Assembly: GCF_002205675.1 (NCBI RefSeq) | Contig: NZ_NISK01000001.1 | Coordinates: 553,054 to 617,053 of the forward strand | Reading direction: 5' to 3' | DNA length: 64,000 nt | DNA from: Sphingopyxis bauzanensis | GTDB lineage: Bacteria > Pseudomonadota > Alphaproteobacteria > Sphingomonadales > Sphingomonadaceae | Part shown: positions 54,017 through 63,005 of the stretch, one piece after another | How positions within the stretch are numbered: the first letter of the stretch is position 1 | How the letters are laid out: each line of letters begins with the position of its first letter | Made by a program: the position numbers and the translations under genes | The notes under the pieces: model-generated | Databases searched by the model: none | The model's input: only the letters and a program-made list of their open reading frames with translations | What the model was told of the DNA's origin: nothing

Positions 54017-54274
54017 ATGGCCGACGAAATTCACGAAACGCGCGCGCCCGACGGGTCGACGCACACCACGACGATCATCGATCGCGAACCGCGGCGCGGC
54101 GGTGGGTTGGGCATGGGCCTGATCCTGCTGGTCGTGCTCGCGGTCGCAGGCTTCGTCGCATTCCAATTCCTCGCCAACGACAGCGCCGAAACGGGCGCGA
54201 TCACCGAGGCGGCGCAAAAGGTTGGCGATGCGGCGCAGAATGTTGGCGATGCCGCACAGGATGCGGTGAAATAA
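54017..54274 (+). CDS. Small single-pass membrane protein, function unknown
   Basis: An 85-residue protein. A charged, Thr-rich N-terminus (THTTTIIDREPRRGGG) precedes one membrane helix (LGMGLILLVVLAVAGFVAFQ). The C-terminus carries repeated AQKVGDAAQNVGDAAQDAVK, an amphipathic helix. AGGAGG before the ATG is a strong ribosome-binding site. It follows the kinase gene by 53 bp. Confidence 0.75.
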   Translation: MADEIHETRAPDGSTHTTTIIDREPRRGGGLGMGLILLVVLAVAGFVAFQFLANDSAETGAITEAAQKVGDAAQNVGDAAQDAVK

Positions 54275-54287
54275 GCTACGCCCGACT

Positions 54288-55823
54288 TTAGACGGCGGTC
54301 GGTTCACCGGTCGCCGTCTCCGGGTGTTTCTTGAACAGCGCGCGATCGGCGGGGCCGAACCCGCGGGTCCAGATCAGCCACGAATAGATGCCGAGGATGA
54401 CCGGCACGCCGATCAGCAGTTCGGCCCATTCGGGCAACTGCGTTGCGCCCCAGCCAAGGATCGCGGCGCCCGCGGTTGCCCACACCAGTGCCCAGCGCAG
54501 GCTGTTCACCGGGGCTTGCAGCACATGCGCGAGCAGCCGCGCTTTTACCACCGAGGCAAAGCCGAGCGCGAGCATCAGCGCGACCGCGACCGCGGCGGCG
54601 TAGGTGATCGGCGGTAGCCCCATCGATTTAGCGATCAGGATCAGCGTGACGCTCAATATCGCCTGCAGCGCCAGCGTCGCCATGCTGATCAAAAGATTAC
54701 GGTGGCGCGCGACATAGACCAGTGCCGCTTCGCTGACGACGGCGGTCGCGGCGACGACTTCGGCGGCGAGCAGGAAGGCGAGCGCCGCAGTTCCGCTGAC
54801 GAATTCGGGGCCAACGAGGCCCATGACGGCCTCACCCGGAATGCCCAGCGCAAGCGCGACCCCGGCCTGCGCCGCGATGATCCAGAAGCCAACCTGGCTG
54901 ACTTGTGCCGCCACGGCGGCAAGGCGCTTTTCGGCAAGATTGCGGGTGATGACCGGGCCGAGGATCGGCTCGAAGCTGGTTTTCAGCTTTTGCGGCAGCG
55001 AGGCGACCTGCTGCGCCATATAATAAATGCCGTAGATCGTCGGCGAGGTAAACTGGCCGAGGATGAACAGGTCGAGGCGGCGCGTGCCCCATTCGATCGC
55101 GTCGGCGGCGGCGAGCGGCGCGTTGCGCCGCGCAACTGCGATCAGGTGCGCGGGGTGCGGTTGCCAGCCGCGCGGCCCGCCATAATGGCGCAGCATCGGA
55201 ATCAGCGCGGTCAGGAAGGCGCCGAGCATGGCGGCGGCGTAGGACAGCATCAGCCCGTCGCGGACCGACACGAACCAGAAACCCGCCGCCGCGGCGCTGA
55301 TCACCCAGGGTTCGACAATCGCGCGCGCGCGCACCGTCGCGCCGATGTCGAAGCGGTAAGCACAGGCGGCGAGCGCGATATCGGTTCCGGCAATGGCAAA
55401 GACGAGCAGCGCCATCCAGCGATCGGCGCCGCCGATGTCGCCTGCGGGATACATGAGCTGCGGCAAGGCGAAGAGCAGCGCCGATCCCGCCGCCGAGGCG
55501 AGGAAGGCTACGAACATCCCGTCCCACACGACCGTGCGATGATCGGCGCCGTTCAAACTCAACTGTTCGGCGAGGCCGCGTTTGAGCCCGAGCGTCGCGA
55601 GCTGCGCAACGAGTTCGATGACGAGCACGGCAAAGGCGAATCGCCCGACCGCTTCTGGACCGTACCAGCGGCCCGCGACGTAGAGAAAGGGCAGGCGCGC
55701 CACGAGGCGCAGGATGAAGCCGAAGAAATTTGTCCGCCCGCCCTTGGCGAGCGCGGCGGTGTCGGCGTCGCCCGAGGGGGCTGGTGCCGATGCGGGCGCG
55801 GCTGCGCTGTCCGTCTGGCTCAA
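54288..55823 (-). CDS. Oligosaccharide flippase family protein
   Basis: A 511-residue polytopic protein with about 12-14 helices, polysaccharide-biosynthesis (Wzx/MATE-like MOP) superfamily. KGGRTNFFGFILRLVARLPF starts the first helix. RRLDLFILGQFTSPTIYGIY and KTSFEPILGPVITRNLAEK are conserved loop segments. It should move a lipid-linked glycan across the inner membrane. No glycosyltransferase genes are next to it; the nearest glycan genes are the GtrA and GT-C pair 8 kb away. Confidence 0.88.
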   Translation of the reverse strand: MSQTDSAAAPASAPAPSGDADTAALAKGGRTNFFGFILRLVARLPFLYVAGRWYGPEAVGRFAFAVLVIELVAQLATLGLKRGLAEQLSLNGADHRTVVWDGMFVAFLASAAGSALLFALPQLMYPAGDIGGADRWMALLVFAIAGTDIALAACAYRFDIGATVRARAIVEPWVISAAAAGFWFVSVRDGLMLSYAAAMLGAFLTALIPMLRHYGGPRGWQPHPAHLIAVARRNAPLAAADAIEWGTRRLDLFILGQFTSPTIYGIYYMAQQVASLPQKLKTSFEPILGPVITRNLAEKRLAAVAAQVSQVGFWIIAAQAGVALALGIPGEAVMGLVGPEFVSGTAALAFLLAAEVVAATAVVSEAALVYVARHRNLLISMATLALQAILSVTLILIAKSMGLPPITYAAAVAVALMLALGFASVVKARLLAHVLQAPVNSLRWALVWATAGAAILGWGATQLPEWAELLIGVPVILGIYSWLIWTRGFGPADRALFKKHPETATGEPTAV

Positions 55824-55899
55824 GCCCGCCGCCCCTTCTGCTGGTCCCCGGCGCGCAGTCTAGCGCGATGCGGCGGTGCAGGCAATTCTCTGCTAAAGC

Positions 55900-56907
55900 T
55901 CACCGACCCTCGGATCGCAGCGGGCGGCTGAGCAGGGCCTGAATGGCATCAGCAACGCGCGTTTCGCCCGCGACCAGCCGCGCCACGGTATCGCAGATCG
56001 GCATGTCGATGCCGTCGGCGCGCGCCGCTGCGGCGATCACCGGGGCGCTGAACGCCCCTTCGGCGACGGTGCGGCGGTCGGCCATCAGCGTCTCGGCATC
56101 TTCGCCGCGCCCCAGCCCCTGGCCGAGCGTGAAGTTGCGCGAATTGGATGAGGTGCAGGTCAGCACGAGGTCGCCGAGCCCGGCGAGGCCTGCCAACGTC
56201 TCCGCTTGGGCGCCGCGCGCCAGGCCGAAACGCGTCATTTCGGCAAAGCCGCGGCTGATCAGCGCGGCGCGGGCGTTGAGCCCGAGCCCGGCGCCGTCGA
56301 CGATGCCGCAAGCGATGGCGAGGATATTCTTGATCGCGCCGCCAATCTCGGCGCCGATGACGTCGGTCGAGACATAGGGGCGAAAATGCGGGCGCGCGAT
56401 CGCGCCCGCGATGGCGGCGGCAAGGTCGCGATCGGCCGCGGCGAGGGTGATTGCGGTCGGCAGCCCCGCGGCAACCTCATGCGCGAAGGTCGGTCCCGAC
56501 AGCACCGCGTGCGGTCGCTGCGGCGCCAGTTCGCGCGCCATGTCGATCGGGAAAGCGAAGCTGCCCGCCTCCATCCCCTTGCTGCAAAAGATCAAAGGTG
56601 CGTCGCCCGCCGGGAGTTCGGCGAGCACGGCGCGCAGGAACGGTACCGGCACAACGACGAGCAGCGCGTCGCAAGCGGCCATGTCGGTGAGTGCGCTGGT
56701 TGCGGTCAACGAGGCCGACAGCGCCGCGCCGGGCAGAAAGACCGGATTGCGATGGTCGGCGTTGATCGCGGCGACGACATCCTCTTCGCGCACCCACAGG
56801 CGGACGGGCGCGCCGTCGGCGGCGAGGAGTTGCGCCAGCGCGGTGCCCCAGGCGCCGCCGCCGACAACGCCGAAGTTGCGATATGACGTCATGCTTTCAC
56901 GTGTCAT
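55900..56907 (-). CDS. gpsA: Glycerol-3-phosphate dehydrogenase [NAD(P)+]
   Basis: GpsA makes sn-glycerol-3-phosphate for phospholipid synthesis. The product is 335 residues from ATG 56907, which overlaps the tsaD stop (ATGA) and has GGAG upstream; ATG 56892 is an alternative. [20 protein letters not shown] is the NAD-binding loop. [19 protein letters not shown] and [20 protein letters not shown] contain the catalytic Lys region. The frame to 57519 has no homology upstream. Confidence 0.96.
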   Translation of the reverse strand: MTRESMTSYRNFGVVGGGAWGTALAQLLAADGAPVRLWVREEDVVAAINADHRNPVFLPGAALSASLTATSALTDMAACDALLVVVPVPFLRAVLAELPAGDAPLIFCSKGMEAGSFAFPIDMARELAPQRPHAVLSGPTFAHEVAAGLPTAITLAAADRDLAAAIAGAIARPHFRPYVSTDVIGAEIGGAIKNILAIACGIVDGAGLGLNARAALISRGFAEMTRFGLARGAQAETLAGLAGLGDLVLTCTSSNSRNFTLGQGLGRGEDAETLMADRRTVAEGAFSAPVIAAAARADGIDMPICDTVARLVAGETRVADAIQALLSRPLRSEGR

Positions 56908-57938
56908 GCTTTGACTCCGGCACCGCGCACGGTTTCGGCCGCAGGATCTAGCGGCCAGCGCGGGCGCGCGGCGACCGACAGATCGTCGAAAAGCCCCGCG
57001 GCGAAGCGCTCGGCTCCGGCCCAGGCGATCATTGCGCCATTGTCGGTGCACAGCCACAGAGGCGGCGCGACGAAAGGCCGGCCGAAGCGTGCCGCGAGAT
57101 CGGTCAGCGCGGCGCGGATCGCGCCGTTGGCGGCCACCCCGCCCGCAACGACGAATGCCGTTGCATCGGGACAAGCCGACAGCGCGATACGGCTGCGATC
57201 GACGAGGCAGTCGACGACCGCTTGCTGGAACGAGGCGGCTAGATCGGGGATGCTGTGCGTTCCGGTGGCGGCAGCACGCGCGACAGCGCTTTTGAGCCCG
57301 GCGAAGGAGAAATGCGGCTCGGCGCTGCCGACCAGCGGTCGCGGCAGCGGCACGGCGTTCGGATTGCCGTCCTGCGCGATCCGCTCGACCGCGGGGCCGC
57401 CGGGATAGCCGAGCCCGAGCAGCTTGGCGGTCTTGTCGAACGCTTCGCCCGCGGCATCGTCGATCGTGGTGGCAAGGCGGCGATAATCGCCGACGCCCTT
57501 GACCAGCAGCAACTGGCAATGACCGCCCGAGACGAGCAGCAGCAGATAGGGAAAGGCGAGGCCGGGTTCCACGAGGCGGGGCGACAGCGCATGGCCTTCG
57601 AGATGGTTCACCGCAATCAGCGGTTTGCCCGCGGCATGGGCAAGGGCCTTGCCGGTGACAAGCCCGACCATCACCCCGCCGATCAGGCCGGGACCGGCGG
57701 TCGCGGCAATCGCGTCGACGTCGGCGAGCGAGACGCCAGCATCGGCGAGGACGCCGGCAATGATCGGTGCCAGCCGGTTGACATGCGCGCGCGCCGCGAT
57801 TTCCGGAACGACGCCGCCGAAGGGGCTGTGCTCGGCCTCTTGCCCCGCGACGCGGTGCGCGAGGATGCGCCGGTCGCTGTCAACAAGCGCCGCTGCAGTT
57901 TCGTCGCAGCTCGATTCAAGGCCAAGGATGAGTGTCAT
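56904..57938 (-). CDS. tsaD: tRNA N6-threonylcarbamoyladenosine synthase TsaD
   Basis: TsaD transfers the threonylcarbamoyl group to A37 of ANN-decoding tRNAs, together with TsaB and TsaE. The product is 344 residues from ATG 57938. [17 protein letters not shown] is the N-terminal ASKHA motif. [11 protein letters not shown] and [11 protein letters not shown] contain conserved His residues, [14 protein letters not shown] and [12 protein letters not shown] follow. It is divergent from hemC and overlaps gpsA. Confidence 0.96.
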   Translation of the reverse strand: MTLILGLESSCDETAAALVDSDRRILAHRVAGQEAEHSPFGGVVPEIAARAHVNRLAPIIAGVLADAGVSLADVDAIAATAGPGLIGGVMVGLVTGKALAHAAGKPLIAVNHLEGHALSPRLVEPGLAFPYLLLLVSGGHCQLLLVKGVGDYRRLATTIDDAAGEAFDKTAKLLGLGYPGGPAVERIAQDGNPNAVPLPRPLVGSAEPHFSFAGLKSAVARAAATGTHSIPDLAASFQQAVVDCLVDRSRIALSACPDATAFVVAGGVAANGAIRAALTDLAARFGRPFVAPPLWLCTDNGAMIAWAGAERFAAGLFDDLSVAARPRWPLDPAAETVRGAGVKA

Positions 57939-58000
57939 AATCGTTCGCATCCCTTACCCGCCCCTTTATCGGCAGGGCAAGCCGCGCTAGCAGCGTCGCG

Positions 58001-58948
58001 ATGACTGACTTACCAACAATCGAACAGCCGCTGCGGATCGGTACCCGCGCATCGCCGCTGGCGATGGCGCAGGCGCATATGACGGTGGCGGCGCTGATCG
58101 CGACGCATGGCCTTGCTCCCCAAGCGCTTACCATCGTGCCGATGACGGCTACCGGCGACCGCATTCAGGACCGCGCGCTCGCCGAGGTTGGGGGCAAGGA
58201 GTTATGGACGCGCGAGCTTGACGCCGCGCTCGACGCCGGGGTGATCGATATCGCGGTCCATTCGCTGAAGGATGTCGAGACGCTGCGCGATGCGCGGTTT
58301 GCTCTCGGCGCGATGCTCGAACGCGCCGATCCGCGCGACCGGCTGGTGGTGCGCGAGGGGATGGAGGCGACGAGCGTCGCCGACCTGCCGCACGGCGCGC
58401 GGCTGGGGACGAGCAGCCCGCGCCGCGCCGCGCAAATCCGGCGAATCCGCCCCGATGTGGCACCGGTGCTGCTGCGCGGCAATGTCGCGACGCGGCTGGC
58501 GAAGCTGGCGGCGGGCGAGGCCGATGCGACCTTGCTCGCGGCGGCGGGGCTCGACCGGCTGGGGATGCATGCGGTCGGTACGGCGCAGGACACCGCGGTG
58601 CTGCTGCCCGCGGCATCGCAGGGCGCGATCGGCATTGAGTGCCGCGCCGACGATGGCGACACGCTCACGCTGTTGCTGGCGATCGATCATGCGCCAACGC
58701 ACCGCGCGGTGGCGACTGAGCGCGCCTTTCTGGCAGCACTGGGCGGCGATTGCCGCTCGCCGGTCGCAGCGCACGCGCACTGGCGCGATGACGGCATGCT
58801 GCAACTCGACGCCGAGATTTTCTCCGAAGACGGCGCCGATCATGCCGCGGGTCACGCGCTGATTGACCATGCCGATGCGGCGGCGGCGCTGGCGCGGCGG
58901 TTGCTCGATGACGCCCCCGAGACGGTGCGGCGGCTGTTCGCGGCATGA
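58001..58948 (+). CDS. hemC: Hydroxymethylbilane synthase (porphobilinogen deaminase)
   Basis: HemC joins four porphobilinogens into hydroxymethylbilane. The product is 315 residues. RIGTRASPLAMAQAHMTV is the start motif, VHSLKDVET contains a substrate-binding Lys/Asp pair, LGTSSPRRAAQIRR has arginines for carboxylates, and GGDCRSPVAAHA contains the dipyrromethane-cofactor Cys. It overlaps hemD by 4 bases. Confidence 0.97.
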   Translation: MTDLPTIEQPLRIGTRASPLAMAQAHMTVAALIATHGLAPQALTIVPMTATGDRIQDRALAEVGGKELWTRELDAALDAGVIDIAVHSLKDVETLRDARFALGAMLERADPRDRLVVREGMEATSVADLPHGARLGTSSPRRAAQIRRIRPDVAPVLLRGNVATRLAKLAAGEADATLLAAAGLDRLGMHAVGTAQDTAVLLPAASQGAIGIECRADDGDTLTLLLAIDHAPTHRAVATERAFLAALGGDCRSPVAAHAHWRDDGMLQLDAEIFSEDGADHAAGHALIDHADAAAALARRLLDDAPETVRRLFAA

Positions 58949-59634
58949 GCCGCGGCCTGCCGCTGATCGTCACCCGCCCCGAACCGGGCAATAGCGCCAC
59001 CACCGCGCGCGCGACCGCGCTGGGATTTGATGCCCATGCGATGCCGCTGTTTGCCGCGCGGGCGCTGCCGTGGACGGCGCCGGCGCCGCAAGATTTCGAC
59101 GCGATGCTGCTTACCAGCGCGCAGGCGGTGCGGTTGGCCGGACCGCAGCTGACGCGCCTCGCTCCGCTACCGGTTTATACTGTGGGCGCCGCGACCGCCG
59201 ATGCGGCAAAGGCGGCGGGACTGACGGTCGTTCAGACGGGCGAGGCCGACGCTCAAAGCCTTCTTGATGGCATGACGTCAGGCAAAACCTCCCGAATTCT
59301 TTGGCTTTGTGGCCGCGAGCGATCCGAATTCGATCCGCGCGGATCGGCGCTGGAACCGGTCGCCTGTTATGCGATCGATGCGGTGGGGCCACCCCCTGCG
59401 TGGGCGCCGCTGGTCGCCGCACCCGCCGTGCTGCTCGCCCATTCGGCGCGCGCGGCGAAGCGGATTGCCGACCTTGTCGGCCCACATCGCGCGCATCTGG
59501 CGCTGGTCGCGATCAGCCCCGCGGTCGCGGTCGCGGCGGGAGAAGGCTGGGGCGAATTGGCCGCGGCAGCGGCGCCGACCGACGCGTCAATGTTGGCACT
59601 GGCGCATGCTTTGTGCCACAAGGCGGAAAAATAG
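58945..59634 (+). CDS. hemD: Uroporphyrinogen-III synthase
   Basis: HemD cyclises hydroxymethylbilane to uroporphyrinogen III, whose next step is HemE near oriC. The product is 229 residues. PLIVTRPEPGNSATTARATA and LLTSAQAVRLAGPQ match the family, which is otherwise poorly conserved. Overlap with hemC (ATGA) supports the call. The C-terminal LVAISPAVAVAAGEGWGEL fits the second domain. Confidence 0.92.
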   Translation: MSRGLPLIVTRPEPGNSATTARATALGFDAHAMPLFAARALPWTAPAPQDFDAMLLTSAQAVRLAGPQLTRLAPLPVYTVGAATADAAKAAGLTVVQTGEADAQSLLDGMTSGKTSRILWLCGRERSEFDPRGSALEPVACYAIDAVGPPPAWAPLVAAPAVLLAHSARAAKRIADLVGPHRAHLALVAISPAVAVAAGEGWGELAAAAAPTDASMLALAHALCHKAEK

Positions 59635-59653
59635 GGTCGTTCGAAAGAGACAT

Positions 59654-60571
59654 ATGGCAATCGACAGCATCGACACCCCCTCGCCCATGGCCGAGGCGGT
59701 CCCGGCGAGGGGACCATCGTTTCGCCTGCTCGCCATCGGGGCCCTGCTCCTGCTGCTGGTCGGCGTTATCGGCGGTGGCTGGGCGGTGAATCGCTGGTTG
59801 ACCGGCGATGCTACCGCACCTGCGGCGAAAGCGATCGACACGCAGGCGGTCGGCGATCTCACCGACCCGGCGCTGCTCGCGGGCGCCGCGCCGAAAGGCG
59901 CCGCGGTCGGACAGCCGTTGATCGTCGCGCCGGTCGATGGCGCCAATGCGCTGGCGGCGCGCGTTGCCGAACTCGAACAACGGCTGTCGCGGATCACGCT
60001 TGAGGCCGAATCGGCGTCGGGCAATGCGTCGCGCGCCGAAGGGCTGCTTGTTGCCTTTGCAGTGCGCCGCGCGCTCGATCGCGGGCTGTCGCTCGGCTAT
60101 CTCGACGCCCAGCTGCGGCTGCGTTTTGGAGACGACCAGCCCAACGCGGTGAAAACGATCATCGAAACGTCGCGCGAACCGGTGACGCTCGAACAATTGC
60201 GCACCGAACTCGACACGCTGGCACCGCAGCTCGTCGGGCGCGGTGGCGACGACAATGGCAGTCTGTGGACGGGTTTTCGCCGCGAGCTAAGCGAGTTGTT
60301 CGTTGTGCGCGCCGCGGGAACGCAGTCGCCGCGCGCCTCAGAACGGCTCGAGCGCGCGCGCCGCTATCTTGGCGCGGGTCAGGCCGACAAGGCGATTGCC
60401 GAGGTTGAAGCGATGCCCGGCGCCGCGATGGCGAATGACTGGCTGATCGATGCGCGGCGCTATCATGAGGCGCGGCGTGCGCTTGACCTGATCGAGACCG
60501 CCGCGATATTGGAGCCGCGCGACAGCCCGGCTGCCGCAATCGCCCGCAACACCGCGGCACCGACCCCCTAG
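59654..60571 (+). CDS. Mitofilin/HemX-like membrane protein in the hem operon
   Basis: A 305-residue protein with one N-terminal membrane helix (LLAIGALLLLLVGVIGGGWA) and a long periplasmic part. A coiled-coil segment (LAARVAELEQRLSRITLEAE) is followed by a helical domain with RALDRGLSLGYLDAQLRLRF and RRYLGAGQADKAIAEVEAMP. This resembles alphaproteobacterial proteins related to mitochondrial Mic60/mitofilin that sit downstream of hemCD. In relatives such proteins shape inner membranes. The role here is inferred. Confidence 0.78.
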   Translation: MAIDSIDTPSPMAEAVPARGPSFRLLAIGALLLLLVGVIGGGWAVNRWLTGDATAPAAKAIDTQAVGDLTDPALLAGAAPKGAAVGQPLIVAPVDGANALAARVAELEQRLSRITLEAESASGNASRAEGLLVAFAVRRALDRGLSLGYLDAQLRLRFGDDQPNAVKTIIETSREPVTLEQLRTELDTLAPQLVGRGGDDNGSLWTGFRRELSELFVVRAAGTQSPRASERLERARRYLGAGQADKAIAEVEAMPGAAMANDWLIDARRYHEARRALDLIETAAILEPRDSPAAAIARNTAAPTP

Positions 60572-60619
60572 CGCGCGTCCCGATAGGGGCTGCCCGCCTT
60601 TAAGAGAAAGCGTCTTTGC

Positions 60620-61825
60620 ATGGCCCTCGCCGACCCGCAGCGCATCGAAGCGCTCGACCCGCTCGACCCTCTTCAGCTCGATGCCGAGCTCAGCGAAGAG
60701 GAGCGGATGGTGCGCGACACGGCGCGTTCCTATGCAACCGATGCCCTGTTGCCGCGCGTTACGTCGGCGTTTCTCGATGAGCGGTTCGACCGCGAGATCA
60801 TGTCCGAAATGGGCGCGCTCGGCCTGCTCGGCGCGACGATCGATCCCGAATATGGCGGCGCCGGGCTGAACTATGTCAGCTACGGGCTGATCGCGCGCGA
60901 GGTCGAGCGCGTCGATTCGGGCTACCGGTCGGCTTGCTCGGTGCAGAGCAGCCTCGTGATCCACCCGATCAACGCTTATGGCAGCGAGGAGCAGAAGCGG
61001 AAGTACCTGCCCGGGCTGACCTCGGGCGAACTCGTCGGCTGTTTCGGGCTGACCGAGCCCGACGCGGGCAGCGATCCCGGCGGGATGCGGACGCGCGCCG
61101 AAAAGATCGCAGGCGGTTACCGCCTCAAGGGCGCGAAGATGTGGATCACCAACTCGCCGATCGCCGATGTGTTCGTCGTGTGGGCGAAGTCGGAGGCGCA
61201 TGACGGCGCGATCCGCGGCTTTGTGCTCGAAAAGGGCATGAAGGGTCTGTCGGCGCCGAAGATCGAGGGCAAGGTGAGCCTGCGCGCATCGGTCACCGGT
61301 GAGATCGTGATGGATTCGGTCGAGGTGAGTGAAGACGCGTTGCTGCCGCATGTGTCGGGGCTGAAAGGCCCGTTCGGTTGCCTCAACCGCGCGCGCTACG
61401 GCATCGGTTGGGGCGCGATGGGCGCGGCGGAGTTTTGCTACGAAGCGGCGCGCAATTACACCGGCGAGCGCAAGCAGTTCGGGAGGCCACTGGCGGCCAA
61501 CCAGCTCATCCAGTTGAAGCTCGCCAATATGATCACCGAAATCACGCTGGGGCTGCACGCGGCGCTGCGCGTAGGGCGGTTGATCGACGAGGGGCGGCTG
61601 ATTCCCGACGCGATCAGCCTGCTCAAGCGCAACAATTGCGGCAAGGCGCTCGATATTGCGCGCGTGGCGCGCGACATGCACGGCGGCAACGGCATTTCGG
61701 CCGACTATCATGTCATCCGCCATGCGGTGAACCTCGAGACGGTGAACACCTATGAGGGTACGCACGACGTTCACGCGTTGATCCTGGGCCGCGCGATCAC
61801 CGGCATTTCCGCTTTTGGCGGATAG
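60620..61825 (+). CDS. gcdH: Glutaryl-CoA dehydrogenase
   Basis: An acyl-CoA dehydrogenase of 401 residues that oxidises and decarboxylates glutaryl-CoA to crotonyl-Co[15 protein letters not shown] and [20 protein letters not shown] are in the FAD/substrate region. [20 protein letters not shown] matches the GCDH subfamily. [20 protein letters not shown] contains the catalytic Glu in the YEGTHD context. It overlaps the CoA-transferase gene by 11 bases. Confidence 0.93.
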   Translation: MALADPQRIEALDPLDPLQLDAELSEEERMVRDTARSYATDALLPRVTSAFLDERFDREIMSEMGALGLLGATIDPEYGGAGLNYVSYGLIAREVERVDSGYRSACSVQSSLVIHPINAYGSEEQKRKYLPGLTSGELVGCFGLTEPDAGSDPGGMRTRAEKIAGGYRLKGAKMWITNSPIADVFVVWAKSEAHDGAIRGFVLEKGMKGLSAPKIEGKVSLRASVTGEIVMDSVEVSEDALLPHVSGLKGPFGCLNRARYGIGWGAMGAAEFCYEAARNYTGERKQFGRPLAANQLIQLKLANMITEITLGLHAALRVGRLIDEGRLIPDAISLLKRNNCGKALDIARVARDMHGGNGISADYHVIRHAVNLETVNTYEGTHDVHALILGRAITGISAFGG

Positions 61826-62948
61826 CATTGCGAAGCCACTCGCAGACATCCGCGTCGTCGAACTGGCGCGGGTGCTTGCGGGGCCATGGTGCGGGCAATT
61901 GCTCGCGGACCTCGGCGCCGAGGTGATCAAGGTCGAGCGGCCGGGGTTCGGCGACGACACGCGCAGTTGGGGACCGCCATTCGTTACTGGCGTCGACGGT
62001 GAAAATCTCGGCGCGGCCTATTATCACAGCACCAACCGCGGCAAGAGCGGGGTGGCGGTCGATATTGCGACCGCCGAGGGGCAGGCGCAGGTCCGTACCC
62101 TGATCGCCGACGCCGATGTGGTTATCGAAAACTACAAGGTCGGCGGGCTGGCGAAATATGGTCTCGACCCTGCGACGCTGATTGCCGATTTCCCGCGGCT
62201 GATCGTCTGCTCGATTACCGGTTTCGGGCAGACCGGGCCTTACGCCCATCGCGCGGGTTATGATTTCATCATCCAGGCGATGGGCGGCGCGATGTCGCTG
62301 ACGGGCGAGCCCGACGGGGCGCCGCAAAAGGCGGGGATCGCTTATGCCGACATCTTTACGGGGATGTATTCAACCGCGGCGATTCTTGCGGCGTTGCGGC
62401 GGCGTGACGCCACGGGCCGCGGGGCGCATATCGACATGGCGCTGCTCGATTGTCAGGTCGGGGTGCTCGCCAATCAGGCCGCCAATTATCTGGCGAGCGG
62501 CGTGTCGCCGGGGCGGATGGGCAATGGCCACGCCAATGTCGTCCCCTATCAGGCGTTCGCGACCGCCGACGGCCAGTTGGTGATCGCGGTCGGCAATGAC
62601 GGTCAGTTTCGTAAATTATGTATGATTTTGGGCGAGCGGGGTTGGGCCGATGATGCGCGTTTTGTCACGAATGCGGCGCGGCTTGCCAATCGCACCACGC
62701 TGATTCCGCTGCTCGCCGCCAAGATCGCAAGCTGGGACGCGCAGCCGCTGGCGCTGGCGCTGGAGACGGAGGGTGTCCCCGCAGGACCGATCAACGACAT
62801 CGCAGCGGTGTTTGCCGACCCGCAGGTTGCGGGGCGTGGGATGCGGTTTCGGCCCGAGGGTGCGTTTGTTGACGGGCTTGCCAGCCCGATCGTCATTGAT
62901 GGCGAACGAATGGTCGCGGCTGGCGGGGCGCCGCCGCTCGCGGGCTAG
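61815..62948 (+). CDS. CaiB/BaiF family III CoA-transferase, likely for glutarate
   Basis: A family III CoA-transferase of 377 residues. [20 protein letters not shown] is the N-terminal signature. [37 protein letters not shown] and [18 protein letters not shown] contain the catalytic Asp (IDMALLD). It starts with TTG 61815, overlapping gcdH. Coupling with gcdH suggests it moves CoA from succinyl-CoA to glutarate, as in human SUGCT. The substrate is inferred from context. Confidence 0.88.
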   Translation: MADSIAKPLADIRVVELARVLAGPWCGQLLADLGAEVIKVERPGFGDDTRSWGPPFVTGVDGENLGAAYYHSTNRGKSGVAVDIATAEGQAQVRTLIADADVVIENYKVGGLAKYGLDPATLIADFPRLIVCSITGFGQTGPYAHRAGYDFIIQAMGGAMSLTGEPDGAPQKAGIAYADIFTGMYSTAAILAALRRRDATGRGAHIDMALLDCQVGVLANQAANYLASGVSPGRMGNGHANVVPYQAFATADGQLVIAVGNDGQFRKLCMILGERGWADDARFVTNAARLANRTTLIPLLAAKIASWDAQPLALALETEGVPAGPINDIAAVFADPQVAGRGMRFRPEGAFVDGLASPIVIDGERMVAAGGAPPLAG

Positions 62949-62951
62949 AAA

Positions 62952-62990
62952 AAAGGGGCGCCGTTGCCGACGCCCCTTTCCCCCTTTTTT
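62952..62990. terminator. Bidirectional rho-independent terminator
   Basis: A 9 bp stem (AAAGGGGCG 62952-62960 with CGCCCCTTT 62971-62979) and a 10-base loop are followed by a C/T tract ending in TTTTTT on the plus side; on the minus side TTTTTTCTAG follows. It serves both the CoA-transferase and the convergent receptor genes. Confidence 0.85.
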
Positions 62991-63005
62991 CCGATATTCA
63001 GTAGC

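Noticed and set aside
57565-57580. GTTCCACGAGG, a possible fourth parS
   Set aside because: Only one half of the palindrome matches; the CACGTG centre is missing.
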